A stretch of DNA of 64,000 nucleotides from Tubiluchus corallicola (lineage: Eukaryota > Priapulida > Priapulimorpha > Priapulimorphida > Tubiluchidae), in contig JAQGDQ010000835.1 of the NCBI GenBank assembly GCA_030141605.1, forward strand, positions 26,305 through 90,304. Reading direction: 5' to 3'. Below the pieces are notes generated by a model. That model searched no databases, had not been told where the DNA came from, and saw nothing but the letters and a program-made list of their open reading frames with translations. Both the position numbers and the translations under genes were made by a program. Below are positions 23,735-35,000 of this stretch, piece by piece (the first letter of the stretch is position 1; each line of letters opens with the position of its first letter).

Positions 23735-24762
23735 ACTATATATATATATATATATGTGTATCATTTTTATTCGTACTCGCGGTACAATCACATCCAATAA
23801 ATAAACAGATCAACGAGCAAAATAACATTAATTAGCAAGATTAGCAAGCAATGTGAATATATACAATTAAGTGAGAGTAAGATATGTTAGTATGGCATAC
23901 AACTCATTTCATCAAACCAATTACGTTCTAGAGCCCATATAACTTCTGTAATGAAATTTACAGTCCGTATTTGTTCATTGCTAGCATTACCTCTTACATC
24001 TGATGTATAAAAAAAAACTTTGGAAAGAAAATTTTCATTTTGTGTAAAAAGTTTTGTACTCATTATAAATAGATAATAAATTAGAATCCATTATAGAAGA
24101 GGCATGAAATTGAGAATTATGTGCAAAGAAATTGGCTATATGATTTTCACTATATAAGCAACTATGGTAAAATTTAACAAATCGTTTTTGTAGTTGTTTA
24201 AGTGGAGGAACAATACCACATATAAAAGGAAGACAGTATCTGTGTGACCTAAACGGCAAATTCCAAAGTTTTCTTACTGCAACAGTCTAAGCTGTACTTA
24301 ATTTGGAAATTTTACTATCGAGTTTCCAGGTTTGACCTCCGTAGTAACTGTGACAGTAGCTACGGAAGACACGTGATTTTAAATCTGTGTATACGTAGGA
24401 AAAATTAGCAATAACATAATTAGGTAGGTATATAAAATGACTGAGTTTATCACAAATGTCATCATCATCTTGTAAATCAAAAGTTAAAATGTGACCCGGT
24501 GAGTAACCTGATTGCAAAAAGGCAATGGCCTGTTTTCAAGTAAAATTAGATGATTAATTGTTTTGTTTTACTTTACATTTACCATTTCTAAAAATAATAC
24601 ACTTACTTTTTACCTTACTATTTTGCATATTAGAGAAATTTATATTGAAATGATTACCATAATTTTCACATATAGTTACCATATATTGCAAAGATTTAGC
24701 AGTAGGTGGGAGCAATGATACATCATCTGCGTAGCCGAGGGCCCCAGTATAAATGTTGCCAA
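23735..24762 (-). pseudogene. LINE fragment B (reverse transcriptase, 5'-truncated)
   Basis: The minus-strand translation has GALGYADDVSLLPPTAKSLQ (the catalytic YADD), then KSKCIIFRNGKC, RVFRSYCHSYYGGQTWKLDS, KLWNLPFRSHRYCLPFICG and finally VRGNASNEQIRTVNF to a stop near 23893. The 3' end holds an AATAAA signal and ends in a TA dinucleotide run at about 23737-23757. The frame is broken at least once near 24570, so it is inactive. Confidence 0.85.
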
Positions 24763-24769
24763 CCTTATG

Positions 24770-25308
24770 TCATGATTTTATATGATTAGGTAGATAGTTC
24801 CAAATTAATGGCCCAGTAAAGGAAATGAAATGCTTAACAACATTCGTACGGCCATACGGTAGAAAGTATTGATTAAATCGTGTATTATGAAATCTTGCAT
24901 TCAGTTTGACAGGATTTTTGAAGAACTTGGGTAATAATTTGCTATTAGTTTTATACATGAAATTTGCAATATTATGAAACACTATGTTATGAATAGACAA
25001 GATGTTACATTGTTTAAAGAAAGAGTTAAATATTGGAGTGAATTTATTTTATCCAAAATATAAACAAAGAAATTTTCTTTGAAGACAACATAATGGGTTA
25101 AGATTTCTCATGTATGTACCTCCCCAAAGGGAACTAACTTAATTTAAATAAAGAGCGACTAAAGAATAATAAAGAGTAAGTATACGTAATATGGACAAAT
25201 TGTATCTAATATGGGACATAATACCGATATTTTTGGCTATTTTTAGACTAATCATTTTTATATGAGAGTTCCAGTCCAGATGTTCATGCAAAACTACACA
25301 TAAAAATA
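24770..25308 (-). pseudogene. LINE fragment A (CR1/jockey-type tail)
   Basis: The minus-strand translation reads DWNSHIKMISLKIAKNIGIM, LYYSLVALYLN, then WGGTYMRNLNPLCCLQRKF, SIHNIVFHNIANFMYKTNSK, and FLPYGRTNVVKHFISFTGPL with IWNYLPNHIKS at the end. This matches the thumb and C-terminal region of CR1/jockey-like elements. Stops and one frame change show decay. It ends about 10 bases before the YADD motif of fragment B in the same direction. Confidence 0.85.
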
Positions 25309-25314
25309 ATAAGT

Positions 25315-25945
25315 AAGGGAGTAAATAATTTATTTGTTTCTAAATTTTACAAAATAAACATAAACAAAAGCAAAAACTAAAATAAAGATGGAAAAGAGAC
25401 AGGGTGACGAAAAAAGCGAGGGTCACCAAGTCAATCACCCCTATCTGAATTGAAGACAAATAAGTGATCTGTCAAGTAAGGTATGTACAAATGAAAATAA
25501 TCAGCAACTTAACAAAAGTTCATATGAGTTTAAATTCAAAAACAGTATCTAAATTTGGCAATAAGAAGAGGCAACATTGAAATTAGCAAACAAAACAGAA
25601 AATTTAAATTAAAATCAAGTCCAACTCAACAAAAACAAAACTAAAAATTACATGTAAATCAAGAAACTCAAGCCAACAAAAGAAGCAAAAAATGAGGCAA
25701 TGTCAAACCATGAGTAAATCATCACCAGGTCAAGCACCTTTATCCAAATTCAAAGGAAATTATATAACCTGATAATTACAGATAAGGAAAATTATAATAA
25801 TCAACATTTTAAAAATAAAAAATTAAGATGAATAACTAGGAAGATATTAGGATAATGAATTCAGATGAGTTTATAATTAAGTGGCAGCATAAATCAATGA
25901 ATATAGCAAATGGTATGAAACAATATTTAAATTGACTATGCGAAG
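25315..25945. repeat. 0.6-kb dispersed repeat, copy 1
   Basis: Aligns with 26757-27385 from ACAAAATAAACATAAACAAAAG through GTAAGGTATGTACAAATG to AAATGGTATGAAACAATATT. Very A-rich, no coding frame. Part of its sequence (the CACCCCTAT block) is also seen near 6400 and 59160. Confidence 0.85.
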
Positions 25946-26756
25946 ATTCAGTGAAATAGATGTCAAACCGAAAGATAACTAAGAGATAAATTTGAAACTA
26001 AGAATACAATTTTTTTTCTAAATTTCATTAACCAATTTGAATAGTTGCTGATTAAATCTGGGAGACTGAACACGTACATTTACGTAATTTACATACTAAT
26101 ATATAATCTTTAATAATGCCCTTTCACGAGTTATGGTTACAAATATATGCCTGCTCTGCACCACTTACACAAATCCTTTGATTAGAACTTTTCATATTTG
26201 CGTTTTCAGAATCTTCGCAATAGTTGGCATTCTGTGTAATGGGTCGTAAGTGCACAGCACCACCAAAGACAGCAAGCGCACCATTCACTCGAAAGAATTA
26301 AATTCACAATGAATCCTCCGTATAATTATATAATATAATTACCATATTTTGTTTTTTACCTAAAAGCTTGCATTTAATTTTACACAATATAAAAATTAAG
26401 CAATATAAGTAGTACCCAACAGTAACAAATTCACTGCTCCGCTCAGTATGTATATTTGTTAATTAATAACTATGGCATTTCACAAAAATGAAAAAATACA
26501 GGAAAAATCAAAAACACAACAAAGCGGTTCACAGCACTTATTGCCAGCAACATGAAAAATCTTTGTCTCCTTCATTCTTGCACAATCGTGCTTCTTTGAC
26601 GTGCCATGTCATGACGAATCAGCTTATTGTCCATAACCATAAGAAAGTTAGAAAGGCATAGAGTATAATAATCAGTGATGTATAATTATAATATTAATCT
26701 TTTCGTGCTATTTATATTGGCAACTATTTCCGGTAATAACAAATACTAAAGTAAGG
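25946..26756. other. AT-rich spacer between the two 0.6-kb copies
   Basis: No gene or terminal structure recognised. A run of short ATATAAT words lies near 26320. Confidence 0.4.
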
Positions 26757-27385
26757 TAAAAAAAAATTATTTGTCTCTGAATGATACAAAATAAACATAA
26801 ACAAAAGCTAAAAACTAAAATAAAGACGGAGAAGAGACGGGGTAGCAAAAAGAGCAAGGATCACCAAGTCAACCACCCCTATCCAAACTGAAGAAAATTA
26901 AGTGACCTGTCAAGTAAGGTATGTACAAATGAAAATAATCAGCAACTTAACAAAATAAAAAATAAATAAATAAGGCAACAAGCTCAAATGAGTTTAAATT
27001 TAGAAACAGTAAATAAATTTGGCAATGAGAAGAGGCAAAATTTAAATTAGCAAACAAAAGGGAAAATTTAAACTCATCAAAAACAAAACTAATAATTACA
27101 TATAAATCAAGAACTCAAACCAACATAAGAAGCAAAAAAATGAAGCAATGTCAAGTCATGAGTAAATCATCACCAGGTCAAGTACCTCTATCCAAATTTA
27201 AAGGAATTATATAATCTGACAAGTACAGACAGGGAAAATTATAATAATCAACATATAAAAAATAAAAAGAAAAAATAAAGATGAATAACTAGGGAGATAT
27301 TAGTATAATGAATTCAGATGAGTTTATAATTAAGTGGCAACATAAATCAATGAATATAGCAAATGGTATGAAACAATATTTAACT
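26757..27385. repeat. 0.6-kb dispersed repeat, copy 2
   Basis: Second copy of 25315-25945, about 1.44 kb downstream, same orientation, with small insertions such as AAAATAAATAAATAAG near 26960. Confidence 0.85.
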
Positions 27386-29064
27386 TAACAAAATAGCAAA
27401 AGCAAAAATTTGGATTTAACTCAAGAGACAGACTTCATAGGAACAACCAAAAAAAAAACTAAAGCAATATCGAAGTACGTCAATGGCAGATACATTGAAC
27501 AAATTGTAAACATTTTGTTTACAGTAAACATAATGAAAGTGGGTCAGCGATAAACAATAAGAATAATGCTGAATTTTTTTCCAGACTATGTGAATATTCA
27601 GTGAAATATGACTATAATATCAGTATTTTACTTTCAGCCGAGGCTGTCTAGGTAATGAAAATTGACATTTAGCCAGCAATCATTTCTCTGTCGTTTATAG
27701 GGTAATTAATTTTTATCATAGTTGTTAATATCCTCAACAATGACAACCACTAACAACAGCAGCAACAGAAACAGTGGCAGTAAAGTCAACAACAGCACCA
27801 CTGTCATAGCGCTCTACTATTATTTACTATCATTTGCTCTGGATAGCAAATGTCATAATTTTAAAAATTATTAACGTTTCCTAAATTAAAGTGACAACAT
27901 TAATGCCCACCAGCATCTAAAAATCATTTTATCTATATTCGGTAAAGGATAGCAGACTAGGTGACTTTACAGTCTTTTCGCTATTCTTTCACTAGTTCTA
28001 GAGCTGTCTCTATTCATTTTAACCATTCTTCAAAACTTATTAGCAATTCTTTTATCAATCATATTTTATTGTAGTACGATAAAGAGATAAATAAATTGAA
28101 ATTGAATTTAATTGAATCATAGTGGCTTGATGTAATTTAGAATTTATAAGCAGTGAAAAAAAACAAGACTGACCACAGGAATATTGACTACAGTATTAAC
28201 AAAAACATAACAACATTTAGAGGTAGCAAGCTAACAACAGTAAGAGGTGGGCATCAGCAGCAACACAATAGCGAGAAACCCAAGCTGTCATTCTTTACAA
28301 AAACACTGCTAGTTCTTTATTCACACCATTCTCAGAGTTAATGTCAAAACTGACCCAAGCATGCAGAATCAGAGAGAGGAAATAGATGTGTACAAATATT
28401 TATTAAAAAATTTAATAACAATTGCATTATTCTCATTTAAATTAAACTTTAAAAAACTTAACAATGTAAAAATATTTACAATATATGACATAAAAAATAA
28501 CAAAACTTAATTGCAAATACACACCAATTACCTACTCATACTTACTTGCACACCGAACTAAAAAAAAATAAAAGAGAATTTTCATCAATCACATTGATTC
28601 ACAGGCATTTTTGACAACCATTACGCAATTTAAGTGGCATGAAATTAGTCATGATCAAAGACAACGAGCTACACGGATAGGCCGAGTGCTAACTAATGAC
28701 CAGTAATACTAAATTCATCGTAAACTCATTATTCTAATTTAATTTAAATACATTCAGCAATATACACTGTATATGTATGTATGTATATATCATATTATAA
28801 TACATATGTATACATATTATAATACACTCTTATCATACAAAAATTAACCAAACTATTAACTGATTGAAATAGTCTATCACAGTGTGAAAAGTCCATTAAT
28901 TTTGTGAGTATCCAGAAAGAACAGACAGAAAAATTAAAGCTTTTTTTGCTACATTTTCAAATACGAATAGCATTTCTTTAAAATAAATAAGCCATTCAAC
29001 AATTTAAACAAGAAACTAGTTTTTCTGGTTAATTTTAAGAGCTACATTTCCAAAGCTTATGGTG
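27386..29064. other. Non-coding; retroelement-like tail near 28100
   Basis: The segment 28079-28120 (GATAAATAAATTGAAATTGA and following) resembles the 3' tails seen at 59240-59275 and 59485-59515, so a short retroelement probably ends here. A TA/ATGT-rich patch lies at 28765-28815. No exon found; the 62-codon frame at 28153-28341 has no recognisable domain. Confidence 0.4.
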
Positions 29065-29069
29065 TGGAG

Positions 29070-29567
29070 ACACCACAAAAAGTACTTTAAACTAGCAAGA
29101 ACTCACTGGCACAATTTTGTGGGAACACCATCAAAAAGTACTTTAGACTAGCAAGAACGCACTAGCACAATTTTGTGTGTATACAATCAAAAAGTACATT
29201 AAAGTGGCAAGCACGCACTAGCAAAATTTTGTGGGAATACCATCAAAAAGTACATTAAACTAGCAAGAACGCACTAGCACAATTTTGTGGGAATACCATC
29301 AAAAAAGTACATAAAATTAGCAAGAATGCACTAGCAAAATTTTGTGGGAATATCATCAAAAAGTACATTAAATTAGCAAGAATGCACTAGCAAAATTTTG
29401 TGGGAATACCATCAAGAAAGTACATTAAAGTGGTAAGAACTCACTGGCACAATTTTGTGGGAACACCCTCAAAAAAGTACATTAAAGTGGCAAGAACGCA
29501 CTGGCACAATTTTGTGGGATCAAAAAAGTACCTTAAACTAGCAAGAATGCACTGGTACAATTTTCTA
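29070..29567. repeat. 56-57-bp minisatellite, about 9 copies
   Basis: AATTTTGTGGGAA begins at about 29113, 29169, 29225, 29281, 29338, 29394, 29451, 29508 and 29559. Units contain CATCAAAAAGTACATTAA and CAAGAACGCACTAGCA with gradual drift from one end to the other. It lies about 200 bases beyond the stop codon of the PPxY membrane protein gene and may fall within its 3' untranslated region. Confidence 0.9.
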
Positions 29568-29759
29568 AAGCTGACACACACACACCAACAAAATGATTAT
29601 TTTTTCACTTGCCGCATTATTGTTCTTTATATATGCAATGTTTCTGATATGTGTATTATTACTTCAGACGATGCTAAGTTACTGGCAGAATTGATTATAA
29701 TGAACACAGTTGCTATCACAGAATCATGACGAGTTTGTTAATAACTGTTATGAAATAGT

Positions 29760-30407
29760 TTAACCATATCTTTCTTGCGCTCCAACAATTTCCTCATAAG
29801 ATGGCGGAGGCTCATCGCGCAAGCCAAATTCTACAGTCCAGACTGTTGGTGTATTGGCTGTATATTCTGGGGGTCTCTCTAAAGACGCCGAGTGAACATC
29901 CGTAGACGCAATTCTTTGGGAATCATCATAACTAGGCAAACCCATTGCACTTAAAACATCAGTAGTATCATCATTGACTGTTATTTCATCTGTCTGTATA
30001 CCAGCACGAGCACGAGGATGACTAGAGAAAAGGCGAATGGTACGAACTCTGCTTGTTGATCTGCTGATTTCACACAATTCGGCACGCGTGTGAGCAACGG
30101 GTCTCGTAGATCGAACAGGAGCCATCATTCCATATCGTGATGTGATGGCACGTTCGCGGCGGTGCTGGTCTAGTGCAGATTTCGCTTTAATAGATGTGCG
30201 TATGCCATAACCCAGTGAAACAAAGCCAACGAAAAAAATTACAGTACCAGCAAATATTAGTCCAACTTTGGCATTGAAAGTGCCATAACTAATGAGCATG
30301 AATGCAGCAATAAGTATGAGGCCACCAGATACCACAACACACTTGCCAATAGCCTGAGCCTGTCGGTTTGAGGCGTGCAGAGTAGGTATAACAGAAGGGC
30401 TCGTCAT
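29760..30407 (-). CDS. Two-pass membrane protein with C-terminal PPxY motifs
   Basis: This is an intact single-exon frame of 215 codons starting with a true ATG (MTSPSVIPTLHASN). Residues about 22-44 (VVVSGGLILIAAFMLISYG) and 49-70 (VGLIFAGTVIFFVGFVSLGY) are two membrane spans joined by a very short loop, followed by the basic stretch RTSIKAKS...HRRER, which favours a cytosolic C-terminal side. The long tail contains LPSYDD, PPEYT and PPSYEEIVG. Such PPxY (and LPxY-like) motifs bind WW domains, notably of NEDD4-family ubiquitin ligases, so a trafficking or adaptor role is plausible (inference). I do not recognise a named family. The composition is more balanced than the surroundings, which supports a real gene. 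It lies in the same direction as the gene at 32551-32913, 2.1 kb away. Confidence 0.85.
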   Translation of the reverse strand: MTSPSVIPTLHASNRQAQAIGKCVVVSGGLILIAAFMLISYGTFNAKVGLIFAGTVIFFVGFVSLGYGIRTSIKAKSALDQHRRERAITSRYGMMAPVRSTRPVAHTRAELCEISRSTSRVRTIRLFSSHPRARAGIQTDEITVNDDTTDVLSAMGLPSYDDSQRIASTDVHSASLERPPEYTANTPTVWTVEFGLRDEPPPSYEEIVGAQERYG

Positions 30408-32428
30408 GTTTTTTATTGCACGGTGGAACTATGTAGAATCACACTTTTCTGCATAAAAAACCTTTTGTGCTCTCGGCCAATTCACGCGCATCTCATTCAG
30501 CAAGGATCAAAATGCAATAACGCACAGTTTGATCACATAACCACAAGACTATAGCAAGTCATAAACAAAATACTTGTGATCTATGTGTGTTCACAACTAA
30601 TGTTGACCAATTCACTGTTTTGGATGGCACAAGTTTACAGGTAATCAAAGGTGAGTAGCTATTAACATGCCAGAGTGACTTCTGGGAACACGTTCAAAGA
30701 AAATGTTCTGCATAAATGTTTCTTTATACATCTACTAATGTAACTTATAGATTACATGTACTTATAGGCATGCACGCAGGTATGCACATAAACACTCATT
30801 CAATTGCTATTATGTTGCTCAATTTAAAAAATTTCTATGTGTTCACGCAAAATAACATTAAACTACATTTTAATACAGTTTTGCCATAACACCCACAAAT
30901 TGACGTCAACAAAATTCTATTGGTCATTGTCAAACCACGACAGTATATATACCACAAACTAGACTAAGCATTTGTTTGCTCAGCACAAAGGTCAACAACT
31001 GGTAAAATCTGCAGCAATAAAACCATCACACCCTGCCTTAAACTAACCAAGAATACAAAGTTTATGGCAAACAACATTTCCAACAATAAATCAACAGTGA
31101 AATTATACACAACTTAAAACATTTTTATTTTAAGAATAAAATAAACTATGTGAGACAAATAATGACTAAAGCACGATTATGAGTTGTTTCGAGTTATAAA
31201 CAGGGCTGCATTTAAAAATGCAATTTCTGAAACATTATCATACTGTATCATAAAAAAATTATAAATAGCGTATTTAATAATCACACATTAATTGAAAATA
31301 ATGTATAGACGTGCAATAAAAATGTAAATTATGTATCTAAGGTAACCTTTGTTGGAGTAAATCTAGACATCATGGCTGCAGTGAAATCTATAATAATTTC
31401 AAGAATGAACTATAATTTAGTTCTGAAAGTTCTGATGTGAATGACTTCTCAATGAATATCAACAACTACAGATCTGTTGGAAAAATAACATAAATTATAA
31501 TGTAGGTTTAATACTGCTTCTGGTGCTAAGTTTTTTCTTGCATTAACTAGATAAACATAATAAACTTACACATTTACTAGTATTTGTTATTAGACGAAAA
31601 CAATTCAAATAACTTTATCAATCTCAGTATTTTGAGAAACCTAGAATTCATTCTAGTATACTGGTATTCCTGTAAAGATTCATAACAATTCGTTACAAAT
31701 TGGCAGAGCTTTGGCTTTTTTAAAAACGAATGTTATCGCCACCAATTTTAATTCAAAATGGTGTATTCAAAAATGTGGCTCAATCAGTCGATGTGGTACT
31801 TGTTCTTCTAGTATATTCCTGTAAAGTTTCATAACGATCCACTGCGAATTGACAGTCTTGGGTTTTTTCGAAAATAATCTTTATCATAACTTTGTTGAAG
31901 TCAAAATGCAGATAGAATCATGGAACATTTGATTCCATCATAACTGTGACAGCTAACATAGTAAAAATATAAATTACATGTACAATGTATATAATATATA
32001 TATTATGTGCATATTTGGTAATCAATTAAATTAAGTGAGCTGAAAATGATCGACGTCTGAAGTAAGACAAACTACAAACTAGATATAAAATCAAAATACA
32101 AACTACAAAACAAAGAATCACAAACAGAAAATGTACAATGTGAATGTTAAAGACTACAAGTTGGTTCAACAAGGTATTGCTATTTGTAATTTTTGGGAAA
32201 AAGAACGATATAATTGAAAATATAACATGGAAATAATTATTAGCGGCAAGATGTGGATTGATACATATATATTTTCATTTCTTCAAGGTGGATTTTCTAT
32301 TAATTGGAATTGAAAATCCGATGCTCTGCTAGAAAGTTAAACATATATTATTTAGCTCCAAGTTAATATGCTAAAGAATACAGATGGCTCTTTGCCACTT
32401 TTACTGTGGTGAATCAGTGTGATTAAAC
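30408..32428. other. Intergenic AT-rich sequence
   Basis: No exon recognised. A weak direct duplication with TATTCCTGTAAAG and TTCATAAC words occurs at about 31660-31760 and 31810-31910. A TATA-rich run is near 31985-32005. The promoter of the PPxY protein gene should lie at its lower end, but no clear core element can be pointed out. Confidence 0.4.
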
Positions 32429-32434
32429 TTTATT
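32429..32434 (-). terminator. Candidate polyadenylation signal AATAAA
   Basis: AATAAA on the minus strand (TTTATT on plus) lies 117 bases after the stop codon of the gene at 32551-32913, a normal distance for an animal 3' end. Confidence 0.5.
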
Positions 32435-32550
32435 CATCACAGTCCAACCTGTAATGATCAAAATCAGTTTTTCGTTTTGTAAATACATATTATTAATAAA
32501 TTATTTGCCCTACACAAGTTTATAACAAACACCAAACTTAGGCTTTAATG

Positions 32551-32913
32551 CTAGAATATTCCTTGTTGGATTATGTCGCCTGAAGGTGAAAACAGCTTTC
32601 TTCTCACCGTTTCAAAAAAGAAGAAAACTACGCCAAGAACGATGATCACAATCCCTGAGACATTAAAGTAAACACTTGCTGGATAATCACTGTGGACGGC
32701 CACATAAACAAGAGTTGATCCAAATATGGCCGCCGGTAAACCAAACCAATAAAACTGGTTGCAGCATTTGCAAGACTGGTACCGATCTACATACGGATTT
32801 TCAATGACCAGTTCTCCACGCTCATCAACTGTAACTTTGTATGTTACACGACCTTTTCCTACGTTTATCTCACGTTCTTTTCCAATTTGGCTCTTTTTGT
32901 CATCTGTGTTCAT
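32551..32913 (-). CDS. Small two-pass membrane protein, uncharacterised
   Basis: A single-exon frame of 120 codons from ATG at 32913 (MNTDDKKSQIGKEREINVG). The frame is open four codons further upstream, but only to a GTG, so I start at the ATG. Residues 1-50 are charged and hydrophilic, with a CKCC cysteine cluster just before the membrane part. Two spans follow (about FGLPAAIFGSTLVYVAV and VSGIVIIVLGVVFFFFE), then RRKLF and a short tail ending IQQGIF. It is not a known family to me. The shape, two close spans followed by basic residues, is like the neighbour at 29760-30407 and they may be related, though sequence identity by eye is low. A polyadenylation signal follows at 32429. Confidence 0.75.
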   Translation of the reverse strand: MNTDDKKSQIGKEREINVGKGRVTYKVTVDERGELVIENPYVDRYQSCKCCNQFYWFGLPAAIFGSTLVYVAVHSDYPASVYFNVSGIVIIVLGVVFFFFETVRRKLFSPSGDIIQQGIF

Positions 32914-32999
32914 GGTGCTCACCACTCAGCCTCACTATTCAACACACCAACCGTCTAGGTCACTTTAAGTGTTTCTCATAACATTTCTGGAAAACATTT

Positions 33000-33540
33000 C
33001 ACAGTTATTTCACCGTATTAAATGTAAGGTCTGTCACAAAGGACATGGAAAGCAATTACAAGGCAAGAAAATTGATGCCAATACATTATAGGCTATCAGT
33101 AATCAATCAGACTTAGGAGTTACCATATCGGAAGATCTTAAAAACATCAAGTTGGTAGCAATTCAGCATAGAGTAACAAGTCTAATACTCCATAAAGCTC
33201 CTTCTTTGTTGCAAAAAACAAATCTCGACATTCAAAATGACAAAGAAAAAGACAGGAAGTTAACAGAAAACATTAGCACAGCGGCTACTTAGCAACTAAC
33301 ACTTTTAAGAGAAATGCAAAACGCTAGCAAAGCAGGTAAATTATATCAACGTATGCAAGCAATCAGACTTGGTGACTACACAAAATAAGTTTTGGGAGTT
33401 TTTTAAAAAATGACAATAAATGATACGAATAGATGAAGATGAAATTAATTGTCGCCATGTCTCAAGTTAGATAGATTAAACTAATTTACGCCGAATTTCA
33501 GAGTCGTAAATTGTAATTACTCTAATGTTAACCCATAAAT
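33000..33540 (+). other. Non-coding; possible short LINE relic
   Basis: The plus-strand words SDLGVTISEDLKN (33107-33145) resemble the DLGVxIxxDLK motif of LINE reverse transcriptases, but the rest of the frame does not match. Treat as weak. Confidence 0.25.
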
Positions 33541-33889
33541 ATCTGTCTAATAGTGATTTTTTGTCATTCTAAATGACAGTAGTGATGTTTCTTGGTGACT
33601 TCTATAATACAGCTCACTTTGCATTAACAGTCTTACAGCCGCACCTACGAAAAAAACAATCGCTACTAAAAGCTCTTGTCTGGCAAGAACGAACCTTTGT
33701 GAGTGACGTGAAATGATCATTAAAAATTTTGAGCAGTAAAGCCGCTTGTATTTACACATAATAATAATTTAGTAATTCTATGTTGTAAATATCACAAAGT
33801 TTTGGTATCATTAGTTGTATGAATGACGGAGGTGTATGATATCGTATTTTCTAGCAAATGTTATTAGTCTGACGATTTTATTTTTGTTG

Positions 33890-34375
33890 TATTATTAAAC
33901 CCTGAGATCATTAGTAACACAATAAAATGGTAACGTTCCCCAGGCCAAAATGCAGTAGCTTAAGTAAGGATATACTAGTGACTGGGCATAAGTTTTAAGA
34001 TTTGTTATCCTATATATTTCCTTAGACTTAGTGCAATTCTCGATAATACGACTTAACCTATATGTTTAATGTGTGTTCCCCATGCCAGTTTGTTGTCAAT
34101 TAATATTCTTAAATATTTAATATCTTCTGTTGCATATAATTTCTATTGTTTGTTGTTACATAAAAAGTTTTATTGGTCATTAAAATTAGTATAAATTTAG
34201 TTTTTTTCCAAATTAAATGATAATTGGTTCGCTTTCATCCACATTTCTATCTTTTTCAGTTTACTCTTAACCAATTTGTTTAGTTTGACGGTATCAGGGT
34301 GGGACATATAGTTAGTGTCGTCTGAAAACATTTCTGACACTGTTACCATCGAAGGATAGAGGTTAAGCTGATAAA
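33890..34375 (-). pseudogene. LINE reverse transcriptase remnant (post-catalytic part)
   Basis: On the minus strand, MFSDDTNYMSHPDTVKLNKL and KKIEMWMKANQLSFNLEK (the FADDT-like motif and W-KANKLSLN block) are followed, across stops and frame changes, by INNKLAWGTHIKHIG and a TLYYSxxYP-like region with YCILAWG words. Many stops show an old copy. Confidence 0.7.
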
Positions 34376-34429
34376 TAGCTTGTAAATTTCTCCAATCTTC
34401 TTTGAATTCTATATTTATGTCTTAAAAGA

Positions 34430-34990
34430 AACAGTGGCACTCCATGATCATGGACTGTATCACAAAGCATCTTGCTGCCATTGAGGCAGTTTAGGATCGA
34501 CAAATCTTTTTGGGTTGTGCTGCCAATATCGATCTAATCGGGACTTAAAAAGAGAAGGGTTAGCAGCATTGATTACAATTTTGGGTAACTTATTCCATTC
34601 ATCAACCACCCGCATTGAAAGAAATCTCTCATTTTCTGCTCCACCTGTTAGAGGCTGCTGTCTTCTTGATACTGTAAGGATGTCCTCTAGTACCACGATA
34701 TTTCTGAGATGGAACCATTTTGCTAGCATCAATGTGGTCAAAACCTTTTAAGATGAGGAAGGTTTGGTTCAAATCCTGTCTCTCACGCCTATATTTTAAA
34801 GTAGTTAGCTCTTGATTTTCCTAACCTCTGGATTCTAGACAGTCCGGAAACTGCGGGTTCAAATCTAGTAGCCTAGTAGTAGTATTTCTGGGTACAAGTT
34901 AGCAAAATAAGGTAAATCGTTAATGTAGAGTAACAACAAAAGTGGTCCTAATTAGATCCCTTAGGGACACCATAGGATGATGGTTTGTTG
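34430..34990 (-). pseudogene. Second LINE remnant (motif B plus C-terminal end)
   Basis: On the minus strand, YGVPKGS then LGPLLLLLYINDLPYFAN (34890-34985) is the GxPQGSxLGPLLFLLYINDLP motif with one stop. Further along, RRERQDLNQTFLILKGFDHI, then FLSMRVVDEWNKLPK and PSLFKSRLDRYWQ (34460-34741) form the C-terminal end of CR1/L2-like LINEs. The catalytic segment is missing from its proper place and a similar one lies downstream (33890-34375), so the locus is rearranged or is two elements. Confidence 0.75.
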
Positions 34991-35000
34991 TTAATAGACA

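Noticed and set aside
32914-32925. Longer start for the small membrane protein (residues VVST before the first Met)
   Set aside because: The upstream extension begins with GTG; the first ATG is at 32913.
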